Source: Bacillota bacterium (lineage in GTDB: Bacteria > Bacillota > Desulfitobacteriia > Desulfitobacteriales > Desulfitobacteriaceae). From it: a DNA stretch of 17,125 nucleotides. Shown here in pieces: positions 1 to 7,138 of the stretch (the first letter of the stretch is position 1; every line of letters starts with the position of its first letter). The notes under the pieces were generated by a model. That model was not told where the DNA came from, ran no database searches, and saw only the letters and a list, made by a program, of their open reading frames with translations. Location: the NCBI GenBank assembly GCA_023390635.1, contig JAEWCM010000111.1, positions 1 to 17,125 of the forward strand, written 5' to 3'. A program made the translations under genes and the position numbers.

Positions 1-1596
1 CAGCATGCCAGGCTTGATATCATTTAAGGGCAGAAGGATAATCCCAAACTTAATATAAAACTTGTGGGCACCAGTGATTAATGTCCCCACCGAGAGATTC
101 CACTCCGCATCCAACAAAATACTGATAACTCCTTGAGCTTGGCGGCGGAGAGCATAAGGATCCTGGGAACCGGTCGGCTGGATTCCGATACCGAAGGCTC
201 CGGTGATCACATCCATCTTATCGGCAATCCCCACTACTCTGCCCACATCAGAGGCCGGAAGGGCATCTCCCGCAAACCGGGGCTGATAATGTTCCAAAAT
301 GCCTTGACACACCGCCGGATCTTCTCCCCCGGCTCTGGCATACTCAGCTCCCATGATACCCTGTAATTCAGGAAAATCGTAGACCATCATGGTGACTAAG
401 TCAGCCTTTGCCAAAAGGGCCGTACGGTCCACATTCATCGTAGTAATGGCATCCAGACTCAAAAACTCCGTCATCAAATCGGACAGGCCGCATAAACGTT
501 CCACTCTCTGCCCCACTGAGCCTAATTTTTCATGATAGACCACTTTATACAGTTTATCCAGTTGGTCAATCAAAGGAATTTTTAGATCTTCCCGATAATA
601 GAAAGCTGCATCCTCCAAACGGGATTTTAATACTTTTTCATTGCCATCTTTCACTTGGTCAATGGCCGTGCTGTCTCCATTACGGACAGTAATAAAGTGG
701 GGGAGCAGTTTCTCTCCTTTTTTATCCTCATACACGGGGAAATAGCGTTGGTGTTCACGCATCGGAGTCGTGATCACTGCCTTGGGTAAGTGCATATAAC
801 GCTCTTCCACGTTACCCATCAGGGCAGTAGGATATTCTACAATATGAGTAACCTCAGAGAGAAGTTCTTCATCTTCCAGTACCTCTCCCCCAGCCTGTTC
901 CACTAAAGCCTGAATCTGCTCCCAGATCAGTTTCCGCCGCTCATTCTGATCCACCAGGACATACGCACTGCGCATTTCTTCAATATAGTTGGCCGGTTCG
1001 GAAATACTTATCTGGCCCTTTGACAAGGTACGATGGCCCCGGGATAAACGACCTGACTCAAGACCGACAAATTGAAAAGGCACCACCTCTGTTCCGAATA
1101 AACTCACCAGCCAGCGAATCGGGCGGGCAAAGCGCACATCCAAGTCTCCCCAGCGCATCGGTTTGGGAAATTGCAGACTTTGGATCATATCCAGACAAAA
1201 CTGGGGCAGAAGTTCTGAGGCATCCTTACCGGCATCCGATTTACGTGCAAAGACATAAGGCACTCCTCCCACTTCCCGGATAAAGAGATCGTCACTTGTT
1301 ACTCCTTGAGAACGGGAGAATCCTAAAAGAGCTTTCGTTGGATTGCCCTCTTGATCGTAAGCCGCTTTCTGCGCAGGTCCTTTTACCTCTTCTTTTAACT
1401 CCTCCTGATGCTCTGCCAGTTGTGCAACAAGCAATACCAGGCGGCGGGGAGTGGCATAGGCATATAAAGAAGCAAACTCCAGCCGCAATTCACCCAATGT
1501 TTTCCGGCCCTGCTCCTCCAATTGCGTCAAAGCCAGCGGTGCAAATTTAGCCGGCATTTCTTCGATTCCTATTTCAAGCAAAAAATCCTTTGCCAT
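1..1596 (-). CDS. glyS: Glycyl-tRNA synthetase beta subunit, 5' part (runs off window)
   Basis: Beta subunit of the bacterial alpha2-beta2 glycyl-tRNA synthetase. In this family it contributes tRNA recognition, while the alpha subunit carries the aminoacylation site. The frame is open for 532 codons from the ATG at 1594-1596 to the left edge, with no stop, so the C-terminal anticodon-binding portion lies outside. The N-terminus MAKDFLLEIGIEEMPAKF is the typical family start. Further in are SGRLSRGHR and, about 460 residues in, the strongly conserved IQPTGSQDPYALRRQA segment, which places it in GlyS with confidence. A GGGAGGGA ribosome-binding site lies at about 1603-1610, inside the end of glyQ, and the start is one base after the glyQ stop codon region (glyQ ends at 1598). 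The two subunits are therefore almost certainly co-translated from one T-box-controlled message. Confidence 0.97.
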   Translation of the reverse strand, partial: MAKDFLLEIGIEEMPAKFAPLALTQLEEQGRKTLGELRLEFASLYAYATPRRLVLLVAQLAEHQEELKEEVKGPAQKAAYDQEGNPTKALLGFSRSQGVTSDDLFIREVGGVPYVFARKSDAGKDASELLPQFCLDMIQSLQFPKPMRWGDLDVRFARPIRWLVSLFGTEVVPFQFVGLESGRLSRGHRTLSKGQISISEPANYIEEMRSAYVLVDQNERRKLIWEQIQALVEQAGGEVLEDEELLSEVTHIVEYPTALMGNVEERYMHLPKAVITTPMREHQRYFPVYEDKKGEKLLPHFITVRNGDSTAIDQVKDGNEKVLKSRLEDAAFYYREDLKIPLIDQLDKLYKVVYHEKLGSVGQRVERLCGLSDLMTEFLSLDAITTMNVDRTALLAKADLVTMMVYDFPELQGIMGAEYARAGGEDPAVCQGILEHYQPRFAGDALPASDVGRVVGIADKMDVITGAFGIGIQPTGSQDPYALRRQAQGVISILLDAEWNLSVGTLITGAHKFYIKFGIILLPLNDIKPGML

Positions 1597-1597
1597 C

Positions 1598-2503
1598 TTA
1601 ATTCCCTCCCTGTACTGAATCTTCCGATACCTCTTTATTCTTTAATAGAGGGTACCCTAATTTCTCTCTTTGTTCCACATAGGCATGGGCACATAGCCGG
1701 GCTAGTGCCCTGACTCTGCCGATATAGGCAGTCCGTTCCGTTACACTGATGGCTCCTCTTGCCTCCAAAAGGTTGAAGGTATGAGAGCACTTAAGCACAT
1801 AGTCAAAGGCCGGCAAAACCAATCCCTTTTCGGCGATCCGCACTGCTTCTTTTTCATACATTTCAAAAAATGTTTGCAACGCCTCTACATCAGCTGCCTC
1901 AAAATTATAATGGGAATAGTCAATCTCATTCTGTAAATAGATATCGCCATAGGTAGTATCTCCCACCCATTCAATATCAAAAATACTTTTCTTATCCTGG
2001 ATATACATAGCCAGCCGTTCCAGTCCATAAGTCACTTCGGCACACACAGGCTTGCAGTCGATTCCCCCGCATTGCTGAAAATAGGTGAACTGAGTCACTT
2101 CCATCCCGTCGAGCCATACTTCCCAGCCCAGACCCCAGGCTCCCAAAGTCGGAGATTCCCAGTTATCCTCTACAAAGCGGATATCATGTTCTTTGGCGTT
2201 AATGCCCAGTCTGGTCAAGCTCTCCAGATAGAGCTCCTGAACATTATCAGGAGACGGTTTCAGGATAACCTGATATTGAAAATAATGCTGCAAGCGGTTG
2301 GGATTTTCTCCATAGCGTCCGTCAGTAGGACGGCGGCAGGGTTCAACATAGGCCACATTCCAAGGTTCAGGGCCCAGAGCTCTCAAAAAGGTTGCCGGGT
2401 TCATGGTACCCGCCCCTTTCTCTATGTCATAAGGCTGGGCAATAATACACCCTTGTTCACCCCAAAACTGATTAAGGGCCAAAATCATGTCTTGAAATTT
2501 CAT
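1598..2503 (-). CDS. glyQ: Glycyl-tRNA synthetase alpha subunit
   Basis: Catalytic class II subunit that activates glycine with ATP and charges tRNA-Gly together with GlyS. The product is 301 residues, the normal size. The sequence opens MKFQDMILALNQFWGEQGC and has the GlyQ signature AYVEPCRRPTDGRYGENPNR (motif 2 region), followed by QHYFQYQVILKPSP. A longer frame begins at 2536, but its extra residues (MIVIKDMRRFI) are not family-like. The ATG at 2501-2503 has an excellent GAGGAGG ribosome-binding site six bases upstream (2510-2516), so I chose that start. Upstream lie a T-box leader with a specifier consistent with glycine and a consensus sigma-A promoter, so expression should rise when uncharged tRNA-Gly accumulates. 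glyS follows after one base. Confidence 0.98.
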   Translation of the reverse strand: MKFQDMILALNQFWGEQGCIIAQPYDIEKGAGTMNPATFLRALGPEPWNVAYVEPCRRPTDGRYGENPNRLQHYFQYQVILKPSPDNVQELYLESLTRLGINAKEHDIRFVEDNWESPTLGAWGLGWEVWLDGMEVTQFTYFQQCGGIDCKPVCAEVTYGLERLAMYIQDKKSIFDIEWVGDTTYGDIYLQNEIDYSHYNFEAADVEALQTFFEMYEKEAVRIAEKGLVLPAFDYVLKCSHTFNLLEARGAISVTERTAYIGRVRALARLCAHAYVEQREKLGYPLLKNKEVSEDSVQGGN

Positions 2504-2535
2504 GATAAACCTCCTCATATCTTTAATAACTATCA

Positions 2536-2567
2536 ATTATAGCATTTTATTAATCCTATACTTTCAA
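2536..2567 (-). promoter_or_regulatory. Possible second glyQ promoter, extended -10 type
   Basis: Downstream of the T-box terminator, the minus strand reads TGCTATAAT (2536-2544), a perfect extended -10 box. A TTGAAA lies 20 bases further up (2562-2567), which is too far for a good -35, so only the extended -10 supports it. If active, it would start transcription about 30 nt before the glyQ ATG and bypass T-box attenuation. Confidence 0.3.
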
Positions 2568-2572
2568 AATAT

Positions 2573-2621
2573 ACTAAATAAAGCCCTCACCCCCGTAGCC
2601 TTAGGCTACAGGGACGAGAGC
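2573..2621 (-). terminator. T-box intrinsic terminator
   Basis: On the minus strand, positions 2621-2583 form an 18-bp stem, including several G-T wobbles, around a TAA loop (TGTAGCC-TAA-GGCTACG at the tip). It is followed by CTTTATTTAGT. Its 5' arm contains CCCTG (2609-2613), which can instead pair with the AGGG of the T-box. This is the mutually exclusive terminator/antiterminator arrangement expected of a T-box. Confidence 0.85.
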
Positions 2622-2781
2622 ATTTCCCGCGGTTCCACCCTGTTTGATTCACCCTGTGAATCCTCTTCATTGTTATCGCTCTGAGTTGCCCCATCCTTAG
2701 TTTTCATTCGGCTCTCACCAGCTCCGAACTCGCTGCTATCAAAACACCGGATTTTTTCTCATCATTGCGGTTAATATCATT
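2583..2781 (-). promoter_or_regulatory. Glycine T-box leader of glyQS
   Basis: The minus strand carries the invariant T-box AGGGTGGAACCGCG at 2641-2628. Upstream is a perfect stem III hairpin, GATTCAC-AGG-GTGAATC (2662-2646). Stem I can be folded by eye: TGAG (2761-2758) pairs with CTCA (2685-2682), ATCC (2752-2749) with GGAT (2696-2693), and GTTTT with GAAAAC, with a distal GGTGAGAGCC element above. The internal loop left between the two lower helices has GGGGCAA on its 3' side, so GGC at 2690-2688, followed by A, is the likely glycine specifier. Stem II seems absent, as in other glycine T-boxes. The overlapping terminator is listed separately. The fold is by eye only; the T-box call itself is secure. 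Confidence 0.93.
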
Positions 2782-2788
2782 TGCCATT

Positions 2789-2817
2789 ATTATATGCGAC
2801 CCTCGCCAGAGTGTCAA
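2789..2817 (-). promoter_or_regulatory. Sigma-A promoter of the glyQS T-box transcript
   Basis: The minus strand has TTGACA (2817-2812), a 17-base spacer and TATAAT (2794-2789), an exact match to the vegetative consensus. The -35 box contains the TGA stop codon of the upstream DUF4342 gene, so the two units abut without spare DNA. Transcription should start near 2781-2783, just before T-box stem I. Confidence 0.9.
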
Positions 2818-3278
2818 ATCGTCGTTCCCCCCGGAGACACTACCTCTCCCTGATATTCAACCTCACCTTGGCAATCCACCTCGGAAAACTGTTCCACTTC
2901 CCATTCACATCTTCCGATAGCGGCAGCAGCCAAGCCTGCCAGGCCCAGAATACGGGTCGTTTTTTTGCGCCAAAGAACATAGCCTAAACCGATTCCCACC
3001 GGTGCGGAAAAAGAAAGCAAGGTTTTGTCATTATGTTTTAACGACACTTGAGTATGTCCTAAATCACTCATCTTCTCTTTCAACCGATCCCACCATTCAC
3101 CCGTTGCTCCATCCCATCCGCTATAACCTTTATAATTTTCCCGCTCCAACCAGGCTAAAGCTTCCAACAAATCATCATTAGCCATCTTTAAGGCATAGCG
3201 TGCCTCATCATAGGTAACATTAAAGCGTTCACGGATCACATCCAACTTCTCCAGCTCGCTCCACACCGCTTCGCTCAT
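2814..3278 (-). CDS. DUF4342 domain protein (UBA-like domain plus one membrane segment)
   Basis: A 154-residue protein of unknown function. Residues about 8-46 (ELEKLDVIRERFNVTYDEA, then ALKMANDDLLEALAWLERE) are a UBA/TS-N-like three-helix segment typical of DUF4342. The middle (about 60-90) is charged. Residues about 91-122 form a glycine/alanine-rich hydrophobic stretch interrupted by WRKKTT, probably one or two short membrane helices. The tail is acidic (EWEVEQFSEV...) and ends in a Gly/Thr-rich segment. The frame could start at 3290, but that ATG has no room for a ribosome-binding site. MSEAVW at 3278 has AAAGGAT about ten bases upstream and matches the usual family N-terminus. It overlaps the 3' end of recO by 50 bases in another frame, so the two are likely translationally coupled. 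The stop lies inside the -35 box of the glyQ promoter. Its role is unknown; membrane tethering is inference. Confidence 0.8.
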   Translation of the reverse strand: MSEAVWSELEKLDVIRERFNVTYDEARYALKMANDDLLEALAWLERENYKGYSGWDGATGEWWDRLKEKMSDLGHTQVSLKHNDKTLLSFSAPVGIGLGYVLWRKKTTRILGLAGLAAAAIGRCEWEVEQFSEVDCQGEVEYQGEVVSPGGTTI

Positions 3279-4065
3279 CGGAATCGCCATCCTTTCTGTT
3301 CATTAAATGACGTCCCACATTTTCCTGCATTTGTTTCCCTGTCCTCCAACAACGTAAACTTCTCTCCAGCTTGCTCTCACAATAACCCTGGACTGTCTCC
3401 AAGACTTCTTCCTGCATTGACGCATTCCAACGGAGCCGGTCTAATTTAGTCAAATCACTGCTGAGTAGCTGCCTCATAAAAGCGATACTTCCAGCCCTGA
3501 TAAATTTTCCTCCCGCGTCTTTGCTGCAATCCGCACAGAGCAGCCCGCCCAGCTGGGCATTAAAAAAAAGACGTTCGCCCTTTAAAGTCTCTCCACAGCC
3601 GGCACACTCCTCCAAATTAGGGCGGTAACCGAGAATACTCATGAGACGCAATGCATACGCAGCCTGTAAGAGCAAAGGTTCAACAGCGTCCAGCAAAAAA
3701 AAACCGGTAAAAGTAAGCGTAAAAAGTTCCTGCTGTGGTTGGTTCTCCAGCGTGGCCAGATCTAAAAGCTCTGCCATATTTGCCGCAGCCATGCTTTTGT
3801 CAAAGTCATTCCACAAATGTGGAAAACTCTCGCGCGGGCTGGCCTGATTCACGGTATGCAAAGTTTTGCCCCGATGCAGTAAAAAATCTCCATAGGTAAA
3901 AAGCTGGGCTCCGGCTCTTTGTCTGCTTTTAGGTTTGCGCACTCCCTTAGCCACCGTTTGAATTTTACCATATTCACGGGTGAAAAGAGTCAGCAGTCGA
4001 TCCGACTCACCATATTCCCGACTGCGGATCACCAATCCATCGGCATGAAAAACTGCCACTCCCAT
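3229..4065 (-). CDS. recO: DNA repair protein RecO
   Basis: Mediator of recombinational repair that, with RecR, helps load RecA onto SSB-coated single-stranded DNA and anneals complementary strands. The 278 residues show an N-terminal OB fold (DGLVIRSREYGESDRLLTLFT at about 9-29, GKIQTVAKGVRKPKSR at about 33-48). A helical domain follows with a four-cysteine zinc site, CAGC at 154-157 and CADC at 177-180. The C-terminal 20 or so residues are unusually charged and extend into the downstream DUF4342 gene, making the protein slightly longer than most RecO. The ATG at 4065 has AGAGG only about four bases upstream. The GTG two codons later has better spacing, so the start could be 4059. The gene is 43 bases downstream of deoC, in the conserved era-recO neighbourhood. 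Confidence 0.95.
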   Translation of the reverse strand: MGVAVFHADGLVIRSREYGESDRLLTLFTREYGKIQTVAKGVRKPKSRQRAGAQLFTYGDFLLHRGKTLHTVNQASPRESFPHLWNDFDKSMAAANMAELLDLATLENQPQQELFTLTFTGFFLLDAVEPLLLQAAYALRLMSILGYRPNLEECAGCGETLKGERLFFNAQLGGLLCADCSKDAGGKFIRAGSIAFMRQLLSSDLTKLDRLRWNASMQEEVLETVQGYCESKLERSLRCWRTGKQMQENVGRHLMNRKDGDSDERSGVERAGEVGCDP

Positions 4066-4108
4066 TCACCTCTTATTCTTTGTTATGAAAGTTAATCCTA
4101 TACTGCAT

Positions 4109-4753
4109 TTATTGTAATATTGCTATTCCTGCACTGGTGCCCAGACGATCCGCGCCGGCTTCGATCAGAGCCATAGCTCCCTCTTTGCTGCGAATCCCAC
4201 CTGAGGCTTTGATCTTCACCCGATCTCCTACCCATTCCCTAAGCTGACGCACATCTTCCACCGAAGCCCCGTCACCGGAAAAGCCGGTAGAGGTCTTGAC
4301 ATAATCTGCTCCCGTTCGGATGACAATGTCTGCCGCCAGCTTCTTTTCTTCCTGAGTAAGCAAGGCTGTCTCAATAATCACCTTGATAATCATTCCGCAG
4401 CAATGTGCACATTCCACGACCCGGCTCATATCCCGTTCCACTTTATCCCAGGCACCCGATTTAGCCCAGCCGATATTCATCACCATATCCACTTCTCTGG
4501 CTCCCAAAGCCTTAACCGCTAAAACCTCCTGAATCTTGCTTTCCGTTAAAGCCGCCCCCAGCGGGAACCCAACTACGGCTGCCACACCAATACCTGTACC
4601 ATACAGCAGCTTTGAAGCAACTGAAACATAGGCGGGATTAACACAAACCGAAGCAAAGTGGTATTCTTTGGCTTCATGACATAAGCGCACAATGTCCCTT
4701 TCCGTCGCTTCCGGTTTAAGCAGAGTATGATCAATCATTGCAGCTAAATTCAT
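4109..4753 (-). CDS. deoC: Deoxyribose-phosphate aldolase
   Basis: Class I aldolase that splits 2-deoxyribose-5-phosphate into glyceraldehyde-3-phosphate and acetaldehyde, the last step of deoxynucleoside catabolism. At 214 residues it is full length. It has the family start MNLAAMIDHTLLKPEAT, the EVDMVMNIG segment with the proton-relay Asp89, the Schiff-base Lys153 in YVKTSTGFS and the second conserved Lys182 in KIKASGGIR. The ATG at 4751-4753 has AGGAAGG about five bases upstream. It lies between era and recO, where Bacillus has only a tiny yqzL-type gene or nothing, 61 bases after era and 43 before recO. With cdd two genes upstream it gives the cluster a nucleoside-salvage flavour. I see no local operator resembling a DeoR site. 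Confidence 0.97.
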   Translation of the reverse strand: MNLAAMIDHTLLKPEATERDIVRLCHEAKEYHFASVCVNPAYVSVASKLLYGTGIGVAAVVGFPLGAALTESKIQEVLAVKALGAREVDMVMNIGWAKSGAWDKVERDMSRVVECAHCCGMIIKVIIETALLTQEEKKLAADIVIRTGADYVKTSTGFSGDGASVEDVRQLREWVGDRVKIKASGGIRSKEGAMALIEAGADRLGTSAGIAILQ

Positions 4754-4814
4754 ATAGACCTTCCTTTCCTGCCTGTTTAGTTCCTGGTTTACCTTTTTAC
4801 TGTCCGCTCAAAAC

Positions 4815-5726
4815 TCAGCGTTCTTCTTTATATCCAAGCTGGCGTAAAGCGTCCTGCCGATTACGCCAGTCTTTTTTCACTTTTACCCATAATTCCAGAA
4901 AAACTTTGCTGCCGAGAAGATTCTCAATGTCAATTCTGGCTAATCGTCCTACTTCTTTGAGCATTTTTCCACCTTGCCCGATGATTATTCCCTTTTGAGA
5001 ATCCCTCTCCACCATAATCAGGGCTCTCACCTTCACCAACGAGCTTTTTTCCGCCACTTCTTCAATCACTACCGCTAAGGAATGAGGGATTTCTTCACGC
5101 GTCAATTGCAACACTTTCTCCCGAATCAATTCGGCCATGATAAATCTTTCCGGCTGATCTGTGACTTCATCCACCGGATAATAGAGTGGACCGACAGGCA
5201 AAGCAGAAAAGAGTACTTTCAGTAATTCTTCACTATTTTCCCCGGTTTTCGCCGAAATGGGAATAATTGCCTGGAAATTGCCCAACTGACTGTACTGGCG
5301 GATCACTCCCACCAGAGTTTCTTTATTAATAAGATCGATTTTATTTAAGGCAAGGACACAAGGGGTGGAAGTATGACGGAGCATCTCCAGAATATACTCT
5401 TCACCTCCCCCCAACTCAGCGGAAGCATCCACCATATACAGGATCATATCCACCTCATTAAGGGTATCTTTAGCCGTTCCTACCATATATTCCCCAAGCT
5501 TATGCTTAGGCTTATGTATTCCCGGTGTGTCGAGAAAAATAATTTGACCTCTTTCTTCAGTCAAAATACACTGAATCCGGTTGCGGGTCGTTTGCGGCTT
5601 GTCAGACATAATTAACAATTTTTGCCCGAGTAAATGATTCAGTAAGGTGGATTTTCCTGCATTGGGACGACCGATCACGGTGACAAAACCGGAACGGATA
5701 TTCTTCTCTTGGCCTTGGTTCGGCAC
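4815..5726 (-). CDS. era: GTPase Era
   Basis: Essential GTP-binding protein that checks and assists 16S rRNA 3'-end maturation and 30S assembly. Using the start chosen here (303 residues), the G1 motif GRPNAGKS is at 19-26, G3 DTPG at 66-69, G4 NKID at 128-131 and G5 SAK at 158-160. A C-terminal KH domain carries GQGGKMLKEVG at about 250-260. The frame can also begin at a GTG at 5735, but AGGAG then sits against the start. The GTG three codons later (5724-5726) has that ribosome-binding site about ten bases upstream and gives the more usual N-terminus PNQGQEKNIRSGFV. It follows cdd after 93 bases and precedes deoC, and it shares the block with ybeY, another 16S rRNA maturation factor. Confidence 0.97.
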   Translation of the reverse strand: MPNQGQEKNIRSGFVTVIGRPNAGKSTLLNHLLGQKLLIMSDKPQTTRNRIQCILTEERGQIIFLDTPGIHKPKHKLGEYMVGTAKDTLNEVDMILYMVDASAELGGGEEYILEMLRHTSTPCVLALNKIDLINKETLVGVIRQYSQLGNFQAIIPISAKTGENSEELLKVLFSALPVGPLYYPVDEVTDQPERFIMAELIREKVLQLTREEIPHSLAVVIEEVAEKSSLVKVRALIMVERDSQKGIIIGQGGKMLKEVGRLARIDIENLLGSKVFLELWVKVKKDWRNRQDALRQLGYKEER

Positions 5727-5819
5727 TATTTTCACTCTCCTGCTTTTTCACACTCACCCTCTGGCTTTTTATCCATTCTTCAAGCAGAGGCTGTGTTTAT
5801 CTTTTATTGCTATTAAACT

Positions 5820-6227
5820 TCAAAGAAAATCTGGGCCAAAGGCTTGAGGCAGAAGCTTACTCAGCTGAACAACCTTCGTTTCTCCCAAACCATTGACAAA
5901 GATGACCGGACAGTCGTTAGTAAATTCTCTGATAACCTGACGACATGCTCCACATGGTGAAGGAAATTCATTCGTCGGGACGGCAATTGCCACCTCCACA
6001 ATTTTCCTTTCCCCTTCAACGATTCCAGCGAATATAGCGTTCCGTTCGGCGCAGGAAGTCAATCCAAAGCTGGCATTCTCCACATTACAGCCGCTATAAA
6101 TCTTTCCTGAGTTAAAAAGAACCGCTGCCCCTACTGGATAGTGGGAATAGGGAGCATACGCTTTATTATAAGCCTCTTTTGCCCTTTCAACCAATTCCTG
6201 CCGCTTTTCATCTACGGCCAATTCCAT
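5820..6227 (-). CDS. cdd: Cytidine deaminase
   Basis: Zinc enzyme of pyrimidine salvage that converts cytidine and deoxycytidine to uridine and deoxyuridine. The 135 residues match the short, tetrameric Bacillus-type family. The zinc site uses three cysteines: Cys59 with the catalytic Glu61 in TSCAERNAIF, and Cys92 and Cys95 in PCGACRQV. The substrate-binding stretch NVENASFGL is at about 48-56. The ATG at 6225-6227 has AAGGAGA seven bases upstream. It is 17 bases downstream of dgkA and is followed by era, the standard Firmicute order. With deoC nearby, uridine/deoxyuridine and their sugar phosphates could be routed to central metabolism. Confidence 0.97.
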   Translation of the reverse strand: MELAVDEKRQELVERAKEAYNKAYAPYSHYPVGAAVLFNSGKIYSGCNVENASFGLTSCAERNAIFAGIVEGERKIVEVAIAVPTNEFPSPCGACRQVIREFTNDCPVIFVNGLGETKVVQLSKLLPQAFGPDFL

Positions 6228-6244
6228 AGCAAATTCTCCTTACC

Positions 6245-6622
6245 TTAAAACATGACCCGTACAATTTCAGGGATAAAGATAATTAAACCTATAATTACTG
6301 CCTGAATTGCTGTAATAACCACTGCCCCCGCCGCCACATCCTTGGCAATTCCGGCCATAGGATGAAAATTAGGCTGTGCCAGATCCACAGTCACTTCAAT
6401 CGCTGTATTAAAAGTTTCCGCGGTGATCACACTGCCGATAGCATAGATTAAAATCAGCCATTTAAACACACTAAGTTTCAGCCACCATGCACAGAGTAAC
6501 ACCACCACAGCGGCAAATCCATGAAAACGCATATGGCCTTGGGTCTTCCACGCATAGTTAAGACCATTCCCTGCCTGAGCTAAACTTTGCATAAAACTAG
6601 ATTTTTCTTGATCCTTCTCCAT
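6245..6622 (-). CDS. dgkA: Diacylglycerol/undecaprenol kinase, DgkA family
   Basis: Small integral-membrane kinase. In Gram-positives this family mainly phosphorylates undecaprenol for cell-wall carrier recycling, so the old name diacylglycerol kinase may mislead. The 125 residues contain three membrane helices (about 34-50, 52-68 and 98-118). The family catalytic signature AETFNTAIEVTVDL at 68-81 supplies the metal and catalytic glutamates Glu69 and Glu76. AKDVAAGAV at about 93-101 carries Asp95. The N-terminus (MEKDQEKSSF) is cytosolic and charged. The ATG at 6620-6622 has GAGGGA four to five bases upstream. It lies between ybeY and cdd exactly as in Bacillus, with gaps of 30 and 17 bases. 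Confidence 0.95.
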   Translation of the reverse strand: MEKDQEKSSFMQSLAQAGNGLNYAWKTQGHMRFHGFAAVVVLLCAWWLKLSVFKWLILIYAIGSVITAETFNTAIEVTVDLAQPNFHPMAGIAKDVAAGAVVITAIQAVIIGLIIFIPEIVRVMF

Positions 6623-6652
6623 GTTATCCCTCGCTGGTGTTTTTTCAGCTGC

Positions 6653-7138
6653 TTAGCGAACTAAACCTATATGCTCCATGACCTCTTCCTCTTTCCTGCG
6701 CATCACCTGGCGTTCATCCTCGCTCTCGTGGTCAAATCCCAACAGATGAAGAGTCCCGTGAACCGCCAAATAAACCAATTCACGCTCAAAAGAATGTCCG
6801 AACTCTTCAGCTTGTTCTCTGGCCTTTTCCACCGATATAACAATATCGCCTAAAAGCTCGTCCTCATAATCTTCTTCCCAGCCAGTAATTTCTGGCTCGT
6901 CCTCTCCTTCTTCCATAAGAGCAAAAGAAAGAACATCCGTAGGATAATCTTTCCCCCGATACTCCCTGTTTAATTCATGAATTCGCTCATTAGTCACCAG
7001 AGTCAGGCTAATTTCTCCCTCTTCCGGGCCATCAGCCAGTTTAAGAGCTGTCTCCATCCCGGACTGAAGTAAGGATTGAATATGCGGATACTCTTCTTCT
7101 CTGATGCTTTCCTCTTCCCAGTTTATATCTAAAATCAT
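6653..7138 (-). CDS. ybeY: Endoribonuclease YbeY (16S rRNA maturation)
   Basis: Metal-dependent single-strand endoribonuclease involved in 16S rRNA 3'-end processing and ribosome quality control. The 161 residues include PTDVLSF at 66-72 and the zinc-binding signature HGTLHLLGFDH, with histidines at 127, 131 and 137. Between them is an acidic insert (about 75-94, EEGEDEP and EEDYEDE) that is richer in Asp/Glu than is usual. The ATG at 7136-7138 has a modest ribosome-binding region (GAGG about ten bases up, AAAGG very close). Unlike in many relatives it does not follow the upstream HD-domain gene directly. A 397-bp gap with a long hairpin intervenes, so a separate promoter is likely. Confidence 0.96.
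   Translation of the reverse strand: MILDINWEEESIREEEYPHIQSLLQSGMETALKLADGPEEGEISLTLVTNERIHELNREYRGKDYPTDVLSFALMEEGEDEPEITGWEEDYEDELLGDIVISVEKAREQAEEFGHSFERELVYLAVHGTLHLLGFDHESEDERQVMRRKEEEVMEHIGLVR

Noticed and set aside
1..1596. Several short plus-strand open frames opposite glyS
   Set aside because: They are shadows of the long minus-strand glyS frame, which has clear family motifs throughout.
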